Positions 55,797-64,000 of a stretch of DNA of 64,000 nucleotides are shown here, in pieces (within the stretch, counting starts at the first letter, position 1; each line of letters opens with the position of its first letter). A model generated the notes under the pieces. That model saw nothing but the letters and a program-made list of their open reading frames with translations, searched no databases and was not told the origin of the DNA. Source of the DNA: Nocardia sp. CY41 (GTDB lineage: Bacteria; Actinomycetota; Actinomycetes; Mycobacteriales; Mycobacteriaceae). The DNA is taken from positions 248,001 to 312,000 of the forward strand of contig NZ_VUOS01000006.1 in the NCBI RefSeq assembly GCF_009829325.1. Direction: 5' to 3'. A program made the translations under genes and the position numbers.

Positions 55797-56206
55797 GACC
55801 GAAGACGGTAGCTCGAAGGATGCCGGATGCGGGTGATTCCGCGCGAATGTCCCAATGATTTCACCGGAAGTGGGGGACGGCGAGGTTCATCGAATCGGGT
55901 GAACCCCACCGCTACCACCAGCGATCGCGGTCGGCTTGGGCATACCGGTGCCGCGCTGGAAGCCCCGGAGCCACCGGGACGGTGCTGAGCCTATGCGACG
56001 CTGAGGGTTCGCGGGGGAGTTTCCGTCGAATCGGTCGGCACTACCGCCGAGGCCGGATTCGATGCCGACCCGTCGGTAACCCGCGACGGAATGTCCGGTT
56101 TCGGGTGCTGCGCCGTACTATGCCTGCGGCGTCAAAGAAGCTGTGCGCGTTGAGTATCCGGCACGGCTGTGTGCTGTTCGTTTTTTCTTCAGGAGGGTGG
56201 AAGTCG
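55797..56206. other. 410-bp region without a recognised gene
   Basis: Holds the promoter sides of two divergent small genes. The only landmark is an AGGAGGG ribosome-binding site at 56191-56197 that serves the small membrane protein gene. A T-run (TTTTTT, 56181-56186) lies just upstream of it. Confidence 0.4.
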
Positions 56207-56401
56207 TTGCTCTATGTAGTCATCGCGGCCATTGTCATCGCATTACTGGCCGTGTCGGCCGTGGCGATGGTATGGGATCCGCGCCGTCGTACCGAGTTGG
56301 ACGAGTACGACTACGAATACGGCATGGACGGCGATGACGCCGCGCCGGACGAGTACGCGCGCTCGCGCAACGTCGAGTGGCCGCGCAAGGAGAGCGTCTG
56401 A
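56207..56401 (+). CDS. Small single-helix membrane protein, 64 aa
   Basis: The TTG start follows the near-perfect AGGAGGG at 56191-56197. One transmembrane helix (LYVVIAAIVIALLAVSAVAM) is followed by a strongly acidic tail (DEYDYEYGMDGDDAAPDEY) and a basic end. A longer upstream open frame lacks coding character, so the short TTG start is preferred. The family is not recognised. The strong hairpin that follows suggests a separate transcript. Confidence 0.6.
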   Translation: MLYVVIAAIVIALLAVSAVAMVWDPRRRTELDEYDYEYGMDGDDAAPDEYARSRNVEWPRKESV

Positions 56402-56436
56402 CCGGCGCGAACCGGCCTCGAGTTGGCGGCGAACGA

Positions 56437-56472
56437 ACCGGGTGCCCAGCCGAATGCGGCTGGGCACCCGGT
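56437..56472. terminator. Bidirectional terminator hairpin, 16-bp perfect stem
   Basis: ACCGGGTGCCCAGCCG (56437-56452) pairs perfectly with CGGCTGGGCACCCGGT (56457-56472) around AATG, then GTTTT. It sits between the convergent stops at 56401 and 56500. Confidence 0.9.
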
Positions 56473-56499
56473 GTTTTCGACGGCTTTCGCCGTGATCGG

Positions 56500-57204
56500 T
56501 CACGCCACGGTGAAGCCGCGCCACGCCGCGTGCAGGCCCTGTCCGCGCAGCGACGTACTGCGCCCGTCCTCGATCGGATGCAGGGTGATGATGCCGAAAC
56601 CGATCTGCACCGTCTCCGGCAGTTGTGGCGCAGTGGTGGTGTACACCGGTGCGCCGTCGACGTACCAGCCCGCGGTGCCCGCGGCGCGGTCGATGGTGAC
56701 GCTGTAGCGGTGGAACTCGCCCGGCTTGATGTCCACCCCGGCCAGCGGCGCGTGCACCACGTGGGTGAACGCCTCCTCCGCGGGGACGACACCGGGCACG
56801 AACAACCGTTCGTGGATCGCGTACGCGTGCTTGCTCGTCGCGATCAGATCGAAAACCTGCGCGCTGCTCATATCGAGGACGTTGAACGCGGCGAAACCGT
56901 CGCGGTAGTCCTCGCCGGTGGCGCCGACGTTCTCCGCCGCCATCTCCACCGCGAAAGTCCGTGGCCCACCAGTGAGATCGAACGTCTCGGTCGACACCAG
57001 CAGATGCTTCGGGTTGTCCAGGATCTGGACCTCGGCGTGGGACCGGGTGAAGGCGTCGATCCGGACCGACACGGCGCCCTCGCCGACCTCGGTGCGGGCG
57101 GCCGGGTCGGCGTAGCGCCAGGTTTGGTCCGGGCCGAGCGGGACCTCCAGGAAGCGCCACCGGTCTGCGCGCAGATCGGGGCCGTTCAGATCGTCGTAGG
57201 TCAT
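56500..57204 (-). CDS. DUF6081-like concanavalin-fold protein, 234 aa
   Basis: Begins MTYDDLNGPDLRADRWRFLE, a pattern seen in secreted-glycosidase-like beta-sandwich proteins though no signal peptide is present. Middle motifs include FAVEMAAENVGATGEDYRDG and FHRYSVTIDRAAGTAGWYVD, typical of LamG/concanavalin-like strands. ATG 57204 (behind GAAAGG) was preferred to GTG 57216. The gene is the last of a methyltransferase block on this strand. Function unknown. Confidence 0.65.
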   Translation of the reverse strand: MTYDDLNGPDLRADRWRFLEVPLGPDQTWRYADPAARTEVGEGAVSVRIDAFTRSHAEVQILDNPKHLLVSTETFDLTGGPRTFAVEMAAENVGATGEDYRDGFAAFNVLDMSSAQVFDLIATSKHAYAIHERLFVPGVVPAEEAFTHVVHAPLAGVDIKPGEFHRYSVTIDRAAGTAGWYVDGAPVYTTTAPQLPETVQIGFGIITLHPIEDGRSTSLRGQGLHAAWRGFTVA

Positions 57205-57212
57205 CGTGGGAG

Positions 57213-58142
57213 TCACCTTTCAGCAGTGTCGCGCACGGCGGATTCCGATAGGCCGGGCTCGGTCGCCCGGCGGCGCAGGGCCGTCACGACTCCGTTCGAC
57301 GATCCGGACTTGTAGCCGACGCCACCGAGCAGCAGGCGCTCCTCGGTCAGCCGCGGGCGGAGCGCGGGTCCCATCGGCCACCAGTCGTCGAGTTCGACCA
57401 GCCCCGGCTCGATCAGTTCCAGATCGCCGAAGTACGAGGCGATCTGCTCGCGAGTGCGGTACCAGCCCGAACCCAGGCCCATCTCGGTGAAACGCCGTTG
57501 CAGCTCGATGGCCATCTCGTGCGCCTCGCCGCCGTCGGCGGGATCGTAGAAATGCGTGATCGCGACGTAGGAGCCGGCCGGGAGCGCATCGATGTACCGG
57601 CGCATGATCCCGGCCGGATCGAGGTCGTCGTCGACGTGATGCAGGATGCCGCACAGGATCAGCGCCAGCGGGCGGGTGAGATCGAGGTGCGGGGTGACCT
57701 CCGAATGCGCCAGCAGGGTGTCGGGGTCGGTCAGGTCCGCGGGCACGAAATGGGTGTACGCGTTGCGCTCGAGCAGGACGCGGCCGTGGATGTTGCAGAC
57801 CGGGTCGTTGTCCACGTACACCACGCGCGCCTGGGGATTCTGCTGTTGCGCGATCTCGTGGGTGTTGCCGACGGTCGGCAGTCCGGCGCCGATGTCGAGG
57901 AACTGGTCGATGCCCGCGGTGCCGGCCAGGTAGCGCACCACGCGGTGCAGCCAGCGGCGATTCATCCGGGCCACATCGCTCTGCCGCGGCGCGACTTCGG
58001 CGACCTTGTCGCGCACGTAGCGGTCGACTTCGTAATTGTCCTTGCCGCCGAGGGTTGCGTCGTAGACGCGGGCGATGCTCGCGCGTGTCGTGTCCACGCC
58101 TACCGGCGCGCGGACACCGGTCTGGGGAGCGGGATCGGACAT
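57213..58142 (-). CDS. Methyltransf_19-type SAM-dependent methyltransferase, 309 aa
   Basis: DUF574-family protein. ARVYDATLGGKDNYEVDRYV is the family N-terminal motif (D-x-x-LGGKDN), followed by FLDIGAGLPTVGNTHEIAQ, the SAM-binding G-x-G-like loop, and VVYVDNDPV with the acidic cofactor residue. AGIMRRYIDALPAGSYVAIT and the C-terminal EPGLVELDDWWPMG are family constants. Natural substrates are mostly unknown. A paralogue lies at 58814-59647. Confidence 0.93.
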   Translation of the reverse strand: MSDPAPQTGVRAPVGVDTTRASIARVYDATLGGKDNYEVDRYVRDKVAEVAPRQSDVARMNRRWLHRVVRYLAGTAGIDQFLDIGAGLPTVGNTHEIAQQQNPQARVVYVDNDPVCNIHGRVLLERNAYTHFVPADLTDPDTLLAHSEVTPHLDLTRPLALILCGILHHVDDDLDPAGIMRRYIDALPAGSYVAITHFYDPADGGEAHEMAIELQRRFTEMGLGSGWYRTREQIASYFGDLELIEPGLVELDDWWPMGPALRPRLTEERLLLGGVGYKSGSSNGVVTALRRRATEPGLSESAVRDTAER

Positions 58143-58319
58143 GGAGACCTCTCTCTAGTTTCCGTCGCCTGGCTCACCAGCCTAGAGACCGCCGAATCGG
58201 CGAGCAATCCGTGCGGATGCGTTCGGCCAGTGCTGTTTTCGTGGACCGAGGGCGGGCGTACCGGCCGGGGCCGAGCATTGGGACCGGTCGGTATTCGCGG
58301 GTGATCGCGAGGTGACGAA

Positions 58320-58787
58320 TCAGGACGCGCCGGGCCGGTGCAGCACCCGTCCGGGCAGCCATCCGCCCTGCACATGCGTCACCCGCCACCAGTCGATGTG
58401 CACCACCACGGCCTCGATCGGTGTGGACAAGAACGGTTCGATCTGTGGCTCCTTTCGTAACAACGCTTCGAAGGTCTCCTCCCGCTCGCCGGATCCGGTG
58501 CGCACCACGGCCGTGCCCAGGCCTTGTGCGAACGGGTGGAGGATTCCGTCGGGCACGACCTTCACCCCGACGTTCGGATTGGCGCGCAGGCCCTCCAGCG
58601 TCCGCCCGCCCGACTCGAGCACGAGCGTCAAGCGGAACGGATCGCCGTCCAATTCGGTGAAGAACGCGTTCGAGCACCAGTTGACGCCCTCTTTCGACGT
58701 CGCGAGGTCGATGCTGGTGAAGCCGAGGACGCCGGTCAGCTTGTCCTGGATGTCCTGATCGGTGATCTGCACGTCGTTCGAGGTCAT
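58320..58787 (-). CDS. PPOX-class F420/flavin-dependent protein (pyridoxamine-phosphate-oxidase-like), 155 aa
   Basis: Split-barrel protein starting MTSNDVQITDQDIQDKL. EGVNWCSNAFFTELDGD and LVLESGGRTLEGLRANPNVG, then VVRTGSGEREETFEALL and IDWWRVTHVQGGWLPGRV, match the PPOX/DeaR-like flavin-binding families of actinobacteria. It lies between two related methyltransferase genes on the same strand. Enzyme substrate unknown. Confidence 0.75.
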   Translation of the reverse strand: MTSNDVQITDQDIQDKLTGVLGFTSIDLATSKEGVNWCSNAFFTELDGDPFRLTLVLESGGRTLEGLRANPNVGVKVVPDGILHPFAQGLGTAVVRTGSGEREETFEALLRKEPQIEPFLSTPIEAVVVHIDWWRVTHVQGGWLPGRVLHRPGAS

Positions 58788-58813
58788 GTCGGGCTCCGTG
58801 GTGAGGGAGGGGT

Positions 58814-59647
58814 TTATCTCTTGCGGCCGACGCCGCCGAGGATGAGACGTTCGTCGGGCCACGGCGTGCGCAGCGCGGGGCCGCCGGGCCACCATTCGTG
58901 CAGCTCGACCAATCCCGGTGGCACCATCTCCAGCCCGTCGAAGAACGATTGGACCTCCGCGCGGGTGCGCCACCGCCCGGTGCCGAGGCCCTCGTCGTGC
59001 AGTGCCCGCTCGGCCAGCCTGGCCAGTGCGTGCAGGTGCTCGTTCTCGTCGGCCGGATCGTAGAAGTGGCTGATCATCACGTAGGACCCCGGTGCGAGGC
59101 GATCGATGTACCGCCGCATGATGCCCGCGGGATCCTGGTCGTCGTCGAGGTGATGCAAGGTGCCGCACTGCATCAGCAACACCGGCCGGGTCAGATCGAG
59201 GTGCTGGTTGACGGCGGGGTCGTCCAGCACCTCGGCGGGCCGGGTGAGATCCAGGTCCAGGAAGTGGGTGCGCTCGTTGGCTTCGAGCAGTTCTCGTCCT
59301 CGTGCGACGCAGACCGGGTCGTTGTCCACGTACACCACCGCGACCTCGGCGCCGAGTTCCTGGGCGATCTCGTGGGTGTTCTTCCGCGTGGGCAGGCCGC
59401 TGCCCAGATCGAGGACCTGGTCGACGCCCGCCGATCGGGTGACGTACCGGACCGCGCGCTCGAGCCAGCGCCGGTTGGCGGCGCCGACGTCGTCCTGATG
59501 CGGCACCGCCTTCTTCAGGTGCTGGTACACCTGCCGGTCGGACTCGAACCAGTCCGTCCCGCCGAGGGCGTAGTCGTACACGCGTGCGATGCTGGGTACG
59601 TCCGGATCGACACCCGCTAGTCGGGTCGATGCCTCTGCCGACGTCAT
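58814..59647 (-). CDS. Second Methyltransf_19-type methyltransferase, 277 aa
   Basis: Paralogue of the 57213 gene. ARVYDYALGGTDWFESDRQV, VLDLGSGLPTRKNTHEIAQE, VVYVDNDPVCVARGRELLEA and AGIMRRYIDRLAPGSYVMIS align with it throughout. GGAGGAG precedes ATG 59647. It is the first gene of the minus-strand block and is divergent from a DUF5753-type XRE regulator, which may control it. Confidence 0.93.
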   Translation of the reverse strand: MTSAEASTRLAGVDPDVPSIARVYDYALGGTDWFESDRQVYQHLKKAVPHQDDVGAANRRWLERAVRYVTRSAGVDQVLDLGSGLPTRKNTHEIAQELGAEVAVVYVDNDPVCVARGRELLEANERTHFLDLDLTRPAEVLDDPAVNQHLDLTRPVLLMQCGTLHHLDDDQDPAGIMRRYIDRLAPGSYVMISHFYDPADENEHLHALARLAERALHDEGLGTGRWRTRAEVQSFFDGLEMVPPGLVELHEWWPGGPALRTPWPDERLILGGVGRKR

Positions 59648-59901
59648 GGCGCTCCTCCTCCGCGTGGCCACCGTCGGGGGCGACTCTACGCACAGCCGTC
59701 CCGTCGCGCTCGGGAATGCGGTCGAGATATTGCGTTGGCGCTCTTGCGAATCCATAATTGCGCACTCGATTCGCGGCACGCGTCCGCGTCGGGGCCGGTG
59801 CCGAGGTGCGGCCGAGTAGGATCTTCAGCCGACGTTCAGACAGCTGTGATGGTGGAGGCACTGGGCCCCGCGGTCTAACCCCCGATCGGCCGGAGGCAGG
59901 C

Positions 59902-60798
59902 ATGACCAACGACGAGGACAGTGGCGACAACGCGGAATTCCCTGCGGCGGAACGCGGTCCGACCGTCTTGCGGATCGCGCTGGGCAGCCGGTTGCGTCAG
60001 CTGCGCGAGGGCTGCGGGATCAGCAGGGAGGCCGCGGGCGACGCCATTCGGGGGTCGCATGCCAAGATCAGCCGCCTGGAACTGGGCCGGACCGGCTTCA
60101 AGGAACGCGATCTGCACGACCTGCTGAACCTCTATAGCGTTGTCGACCCCGCTGAACGGGAAACGTACTTCGAATTGGCTCGCCGGGCCAACGACCCGGG
60201 CTGGTGGCAGCACTACAGCGATCTGCTTCCGGCGTGGTTCGAGACCTACATCGGTCTCGAGCAGGCGGCCACCACGATTCGCACCTACGAGGCACAGTTC
60301 GTCCCGGGCCTGCTGCAGACCGCCGATTACGCGCGCGCGGTGATCCAGCTGGGCAACACCGACGAGACCGAACGCCGCGTCGCCATCCGGATGCGCCGCC
60401 AGCAGATCCTCTACCGCGCCGCCGCTCCTACGCTGTGGGCGGTCATCGATGAGAACGCGCTGCGCAGGCCGGTCGGCGGGTTGGTGGTCCTGCGCGAGCA
60501 GATCGAGCATCTGGCGGCGATGGCCGACCGGCCCAGCATCAGGATGCAAGTCCTGCCGTATGCGGCGGGCGGGCACTCCGCCGCCGGCGGCCCGTTCAGC
60601 ATCCTTCGTTTCCCGGAACCCGAGTTGGCCGACATCGTCTACACCGAGCAGCTCGCCAGCTCGCTGTACTTCGACAAGCAGCGCGATGTCGAGCTGTACA
60701 TGTCGGTCATGAACCGGCTCAGCGTGGAGGCGCTGTCGCCGGCCGACAGCGTGGATTTCCTCAACGGGCTACTCGCCGAGATGCATCCGGACGAATAG
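59902..60798 (+). CDS. XRE-family regulator with DUF5753 domain, 298 aa
   Basis: The N-terminal HTH carries LGSRLRQLREGCGISREAAG, SHAKISRLELGRTGF and KERDLHDLLNLYSV. The C-terminal DUF5753-like domain has WFETYIGLEQAATTIRTYEA, VPGLLQTADYARAVIQLG, LREQIEHLAAMADRPSIRMQ and GPFSILRFPEPELADIVYTE. These match the actinobacterial Scr1/DUF5753 family. Such regulators are usually paired with a small DUF397 protein, but none was recognised downstream. GGAGGCAGG precedes ATG 59902. Confidence 0.93.
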   Translation: MTNDEDSGDNAEFPAAERGPTVLRIALGSRLRQLREGCGISREAAGDAIRGSHAKISRLELGRTGFKERDLHDLLNLYSVVDPAERETYFELARRANDPGWWQHYSDLLPAWFETYIGLEQAATTIRTYEAQFVPGLLQTADYARAVIQLGNTDETERRVAIRMRRQQILYRAAAPTLWAVIDENALRRPVGGLVVLREQIEHLAAMADRPSIRMQVLPYAAGGHSAAGGPFSILRFPEPELADIVYTEQLASSLYFDKQRDVELYMSVMNRLSVEALSPADSVDFLNGLLAEMHPDE

Positions 60799-61354
60799 GA
60801 CGCCTCCGGCGACGAAAGGTGGCGCCCGTACCGGCGTGCCGGTCACGTCCGTGCGCAGAGTTTGCCGAACGGGTCGCACGCCACCGTATCGGCGGTGTCG
60901 CCTGCTGTCGGGGCGGACTCCTCGCCCAGCACGCGGGAACCGGGCGGTCGGCCCGATCGAGGTCCGGCTCGAAGCCTGCGAATCGAATCTGCGTTGCGGG
61001 TCGTGAAAGTCGTTGACAACACGGATAACTCGGCAGAATGCGAGGCTCAGTTGATAACAGTTCCATATCTCAGACCAGTGGCTGATGCGCACTCGTTACC
61101 TAAGGGCGCTCGGTCACCTCGATTTTCGAGGATTTCACTCCGGGCGACGCCCATGCACATGCACACGCGCATGTATGTACCGATGGACGATCACCGATGC
61201 GACGGGGCCGCCGTGATGTGGCAGTATCCCTGTCGAGGTCGGGGTCTGAGGATCGACTCGGGCACTGGCTGGTTCGGCCGCGGCGGCCCCAACGCGAGTT
61301 GGGGTCGCCGGCGGAGCCGTCACACACGGCGCGAATGTCCGGATTGCCGAAAGT
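60799..61354. other. 556-bp region without a recognised gene
   Basis: No convincing gene on either strand. The segment 61008-61075 is the most AT-rich here and has a promoter-like TTGACA near 61013, but no good -10 at standard spacing was found. A pyrimidine-purine alternation (CACATGCACACGCGCATGTATG) lies near 61155. A DUF397 partner of the upstream regulator was looked for and not found. Confidence 0.4.
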
Positions 61355-62365
61355 TCACGGTGTCAGCACGATCCGGATCGGATTGCCTTCCTTGTTCTCC
61401 AGCGCGTGGACCGCTGACTCCGCTTCGGCCAGTGGAAGTACCGCACTCACCGACTTGGCGAAATCGATCCGATGCGCGCGGCGCAGGCGCACCAGTTCGA
61501 GCACGTGATCGGGTTCGGAGCCGTAATGCCCACGCAGTTGTTGTTGCCGGAAGCTGAAGATGGTGCCGTTCGTGATGGTGATCGGTTTGTCGGTGAGTCC
61601 GACCAGCATCAGCCGTCCTTCGTCGGCGAGACATCCGACGGCCTGTTCGCGGACGGGCGCCGCGCCCGCGAAGTCGAACGCGGCGTCGAGTCCGGCGCCT
61701 CCGGTGGCGGCGAACACCTTCTTCGGCAGCTCCGCGTCGGACGGGTCGAGCGCGAGGTCCGCCCCGAAGTCCAGCGCACGCTGCCGAGCGGCGGGCAGCG
61801 GATCGACCGCGATGATCGGCGCGGCGCCGATCAGCCGGAGCAACTGGACCGCGTGCGCGCCGAGTCCGCCCACGCCCCAGACGCCCGCCGACTCCGCGGC
61901 CCGGACCTGGCCGGTCCGGGTGATGGCGGCCCAGGGTGTCGAGACCGCGTCGGGGATGAAACAGGCTTGTTCGAACGGCAGGTCGTCGGGAATGGGCACC
62001 ACGGTCTCGGCGGCGGCCAGCGCGTATTCCGCCCACCCGCCGTCGTAGTCCACGCCACGGGTGTAGGTTCTGCCATCGCGGATCTCGCCTGCCTGCAACA
62101 ACACTCGATCACCCGGCTGTAGGTCGCGGACCTCGGGCCCCACGGTGTGCACCGTGCCCGCGACCTCGTGGCCGAGGGTGACCGCGTCGCCGGTCAGGTA
62201 CATCGGCGACAGCACGCCCTCGATGAGGTGGACATCCGACAGGCAGACACCGGCGGCGGCGACCGCGATCAGCACTTGGCCCGGCCCGGGGGTGGGCACC
62301 GGTACGTCCTCCAGGCGGAAGCGCTGCCCGTCGGCAGCGCGTGGGAAAAGTCGTCCAGCGAGCAT
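61355..62365 (-). CDS. Zinc-type NAD(P)-dependent alcohol dehydrogenase, 336 aa
   Basis: MDR-family enzyme. The catalytic-zinc region is AAAGVCLSDVHLIEG with Cys near residue 41, GHEVAGTVHTVGPEVRDLQP, and the proton-relay His. The usual four-Cys structural zinc loop is absent or reduced (RVLLQAGEIRDGRTYTRG has no Cys cluster). The cofactor fold starts AGVWGVGGLGAHAVQLL. Substrate unknown. It starts MLAGRLFPRAADGQRFRLED. Confidence 0.87.
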   Translation of the reverse strand: MLAGRLFPRAADGQRFRLEDVPVPTPGPGQVLIAVAAAGVCLSDVHLIEGVLSPMYLTGDAVTLGHEVAGTVHTVGPEVRDLQPGDRVLLQAGEIRDGRTYTRGVDYDGGWAEYALAAAETVVPIPDDLPFEQACFIPDAVSTPWAAITRTGQVRAAESAGVWGVGGLGAHAVQLLRLIGAAPIIAVDPLPAARQRALDFGADLALDPSDAELPKKVFAATGGAGLDAAFDFAGAAPVREQAVGCLADEGRLMLVGLTDKPITITNGTIFSFRQQQLRGHYGSEPDHVLELVRLRRAHRIDFAKSVSAVLPLAEAESAVHALENKEGNPIRIVLTP

Positions 62366-62435
62366 GCTCTCAACTCCTCGGCAAGCCGGTCGGTCGATTC
62401 GGGTACCGCGCGGGCAGCGGCGATCGGTGGTCCTG

Positions 62436-63185
62436 CTACGGGGACCAGGTGATGCGGCCGCCCTCGAAGTCCTGGGCTTTGCCGTTCTCGAAGTCGTATT
62501 CGTCGCTGGTGGGATAGCCGTAGCGTCCGGCTTCGCCCGCGGCGGCTTCCCATGACTCCCGGATGGAGCCCCAGACGACGTGGGCGCCGGTGCGCGACGA
62601 CCAGTAGATGGCTCCGCCGCCGAACAGGTTGTAACGGCCGTTACCGGCGCGGCCCGCGGATTCGTCGGTGATGGGGAACCCCAGCGGGCTGCTCTCCCAG
62701 CCGTAGGAACCCCACTTGTCGCGGATCACGCCACCGATCTGATGCGCGGCGGTGCCGACGGACCAGTAGATCGAACCGTTCTGGAAGACGCTGTAGCTGC
62801 CCGGTTTCGACGGTGTCGCGCCTTCCCGCGCCACGGGGTAGCCGAGTGCGCCGCCCTCGTAACCGAGGTCGCCCCATTTGTCGCGGATCGCGCCGCCGAC
62901 TTGGTGGGCGCCGGTGTCGGGGTGCCAGTAGATGGAGGAGCCGCGCTCGAACGCTTGGTAGCGGCCACCGCGAGCGGCGGGGGACTCGGGCGTGACCGGG
63001 TCACCGAAGAACCCCGGCCCACCGGCCTGGTCGTACTCGGCTTCGATCTGCCCGCCGACGTCGTACGGACCGATCGGGCGCGCGGCCGCATCGGGTCCGA
63101 TGCCGGTGAGCAGGGTGCCGAGTGCGGCCGCGATGGCGAATGCGCCGCGGGTGCGCGAGCGGTTCGGGCGACGGTGCCGTGCCAA
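62436..63185 (-). CDS. Secreted LGFP-repeat protein, 249 aa
   Basis: TTG start at 63185 behind AGGAG. A signal sequence (GAFAIAAALGTLLTGIGPDA) is followed by four LGFP-type repeats: GFFGDPVTPES, GALGYPVAREG, SPLGFPITDES and GRYGYPTSDEY, each preceded by a W/Y-rich SIYWHPDTGAHQVGGAIRD-type strand. LGFP repeats bind the mycolated cell wall or arabinogalactan in Mycobacteriales, so it is likely an envelope-anchoring protein. Confidence 0.88.
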   Translation of the reverse strand: MARHRRPNRSRTRGAFAIAAALGTLLTGIGPDAAARPIGPYDVGGQIEAEYDQAGGPGFFGDPVTPESPAARGGRYQAFERGSSIYWHPDTGAHQVGGAIRDKWGDLGYEGGALGYPVAREGATPSKPGSYSVFQNGSIYWSVGTAAHQIGGVIRDKWGSYGWESSPLGFPITDESAGRAGNGRYNLFGGGAIYWSSRTGAHVVWGSIRESWEAAAGEAGRYGYPTSDEYDFENGKAQDFEGGRITWSP

Positions 63186-63638
63186 AGTGAACTCCTGTGC
63201 ATCTCGGGTGGGTGCGGGATGGAGCTGAAGCTGTGGTCGGCCTGCGAAGATCAAATTACCTCCCCGCGTCCCGATACGGAGGGATACGAGGTACTCGGAT
63301 GTCCTGATGTCGTGCGATGCGCTGGCCGTGGCCGTGGCCGTGGCCGTGTCCCGGGTCCGGACTGTCGTCGGCGCCCGGGTTCGCCGGGCGGTATGGGCCG
63401 AACCGTCGCCGCGGTGCTGCGTCACGCGGCAGCCCACCGCTGCGTCGAATGCCATCGCGCCGGACGGATTTGCTGTCGAGAACCCATCCAACTCGCTCGA
63501 GGCTCCGAACAAACAGGCGGTGCTACCGTGCCCACGGTCGCACCTTCTCGGATACGGCGCCGCCGGGTCGGGGTGCTCGCACCACTGTCCCGGCGGTGTC
63601 ACGAAACGGAACATGTTGCCGAGCAGCACAATTCGTAT
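63186..63638. other. 453-bp region without a recognised gene, containing a GGCCGT repeat
   Basis: Open frames across here run into the LGFP gene but lack coding features. A hexanucleotide repeat (GGCCGT, four units plus a partial) lies at 63322-63347. It resembles the GTGCCC repeat at 18405 in being a six-base GC-rich unit. Confidence 0.5.
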
Positions 63639-64000
63639 TCAGCGCAGCACGTCCGCCGCTTCGGCCGCGATGGTGGCGGCAACGGCGCCGAGGGCAGGGG
63701 AGTCCAGCCGCCACTGCTGCCAGTACAGCGGGACATCGATGACAGCGCGGGGATCGATCGAGACCAAGCGGCCGGTGGCCTGGTCCTCGTGGGTCTGCAG
63801 GTCGGGCAGCATGCCCCAGCCGAGCCCCAGCCGGACCGCCTCGGCGAATCCCGTGGAGGACGGCACGTAATGGCGCGGCGGATCCAGCGGTTTGCGACTG
63901 CGTCTGCGCAACAGGCGATCTTGTAGGTCGTCCTTGCGATCGAACAGCACTACCGGAGCGGCGGCATACGCTTTCGCGGTCGGGCCGTCGGCGAACCAGG
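63639..64000 (-). CDS. ArgP/LysG-type LysR-family regulator, C-terminal part only
   Basis: The reading frame continues past the right edge. Visible is the end of the LysR effector-binding domain: FDRKDDLQDRLLRRRSRKPL, then PSSTGFAEAVRLGLGWGMLP, and IDVPLYWQQWRLDSPAL. The last segments match ArgP/LysG regulators of lysine/arginine export. The 5' end of the gene, its HTH domain and probable divergent LysE-type exporter lie outside the window. Confidence 0.85.
   Translation of the reverse strand, partial: WFADGPTAKAYAAAPVVLFDRKDDLQDRLLRRRSRKPLDPPRHYVPSSTGFAEAVRLGLGWGMLPDLQTHEDQATGRLVSIDPRAVIDVPLYWQQWRLDSPALGAVAATIAAEAADVLR

Noticed and set aside
60840..61300. RNA gene in the intergenic region
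   Set aside because: No cloverleaf or rRNA-like sequence is apparent; only AT-rich promoter-like bases are seen.
63186..63629. N-terminal extension of the LGFP protein up to 63629
   Set aside because: The extension has no coding character, contains a hexanucleotide repeat, and the TTG at 63185 with AGGAG gives a proper signal peptide.

Overview
The window looks like a chromosomal segment of a high-GC actinomycete, most likely Nocardia or a close relative in the Mycobacteriales. The evidence is very GC-rich coding sequence, an LGFP-repeat cell-wall protein, F420/LLM-type oxidoreductases, two Methyltransf_19-type methyltransferases, a DUF5753-type XRE regulator, a TerD-AIM24 fusion and frequent GTG/TTG starts. 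The assignment comes from gene content only. No rRNA, tRNA, CRISPR array, transposase or integrase was recognised.

Positions 1-12611 hold the most interesting locus: a compact ribosomally synthesised, post-translationally modified peptide (RiPP) cluster of thiopeptide/azole type. A truncated EspR-like XRE regulator faces away from a 50-residue precursor peptide. Two adjacent inverted-repeat operators sit between them. The precursor is followed by a perfect 12-bp hairpin and then by translationally coupled genes: LanB glutamylation protein, split LanB C-terminal (SpaB_C) protein, SagB-type azoline oxidase and YcaO cyclodehydratase. A small YdhR-like protein closes this operon. A convergent operon supplies the E1-like/RRE partner of the YcaO, a stand-alone protein resembling the C-terminal half of an NRPS condensation domain, and a DrrAB-type ABC exporter. 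The predicted core has a single Cys at position 48 followed by Ser-Ser, and only one SpaB_C protein is present. Classical multi-azole, pyridine-cored thiopeptides look different, so the product may be an unusual azole/dehydroamino-acid peptide.

Positions 12900-30728 carry mostly ordinary metabolic and stress genes: an FAD-dependent phytoene-desaturase-like oxidoreductase, a quinone-oxidoreductase-like protein, an Ohr/OhrR peroxide pair, a PQQ-type sugar dehydrogenase with a dienelactone-hydrolase lipoprotein, a CocE/NonD hydrolase, an LLM oxidoreductase, a PucR-type regulator, gluconokinase, an M50-like membrane protease, a Ser/Thr kinase, a BASS transporter and a Gfo/Idh/MocA oxidoreductase. 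An array of degenerate ~38-bp tandem repeats lies at 29620-30045.

Positions 30057-36838 hold a CitA/CitB-like two-component system divergent from a NitT/TauT-type ABC transporter, followed by a NupC transporter. Positions 36925-46309 contain a DJ-1/AraC regulator, an HD-domain secreted protein, a siderophore-interacting protein under an IdeR-like box, a nitroreductase, an LLM monooxygenase, a serine hydrolase, an amino-acid permease and a DHA2-type MFS exporter. Positions 46452-49677 hold an aldehyde dehydrogenase-DUF779 operon with an AcoR-like GAF regulator.

The right part (49920-64000) holds small secreted or membrane proteins, a metallophosphoesterase with an in-frame 30-bp repeat linker, the TerD-AIM24 fusion with a 42-bp repeat linker, a methyltransferase/PPOX/methyltransferase block divergent from a DUF5753 regulator, an alcohol dehydrogenase, the LGFP protein and a truncated ArgP-like LysR regulator at the edge.
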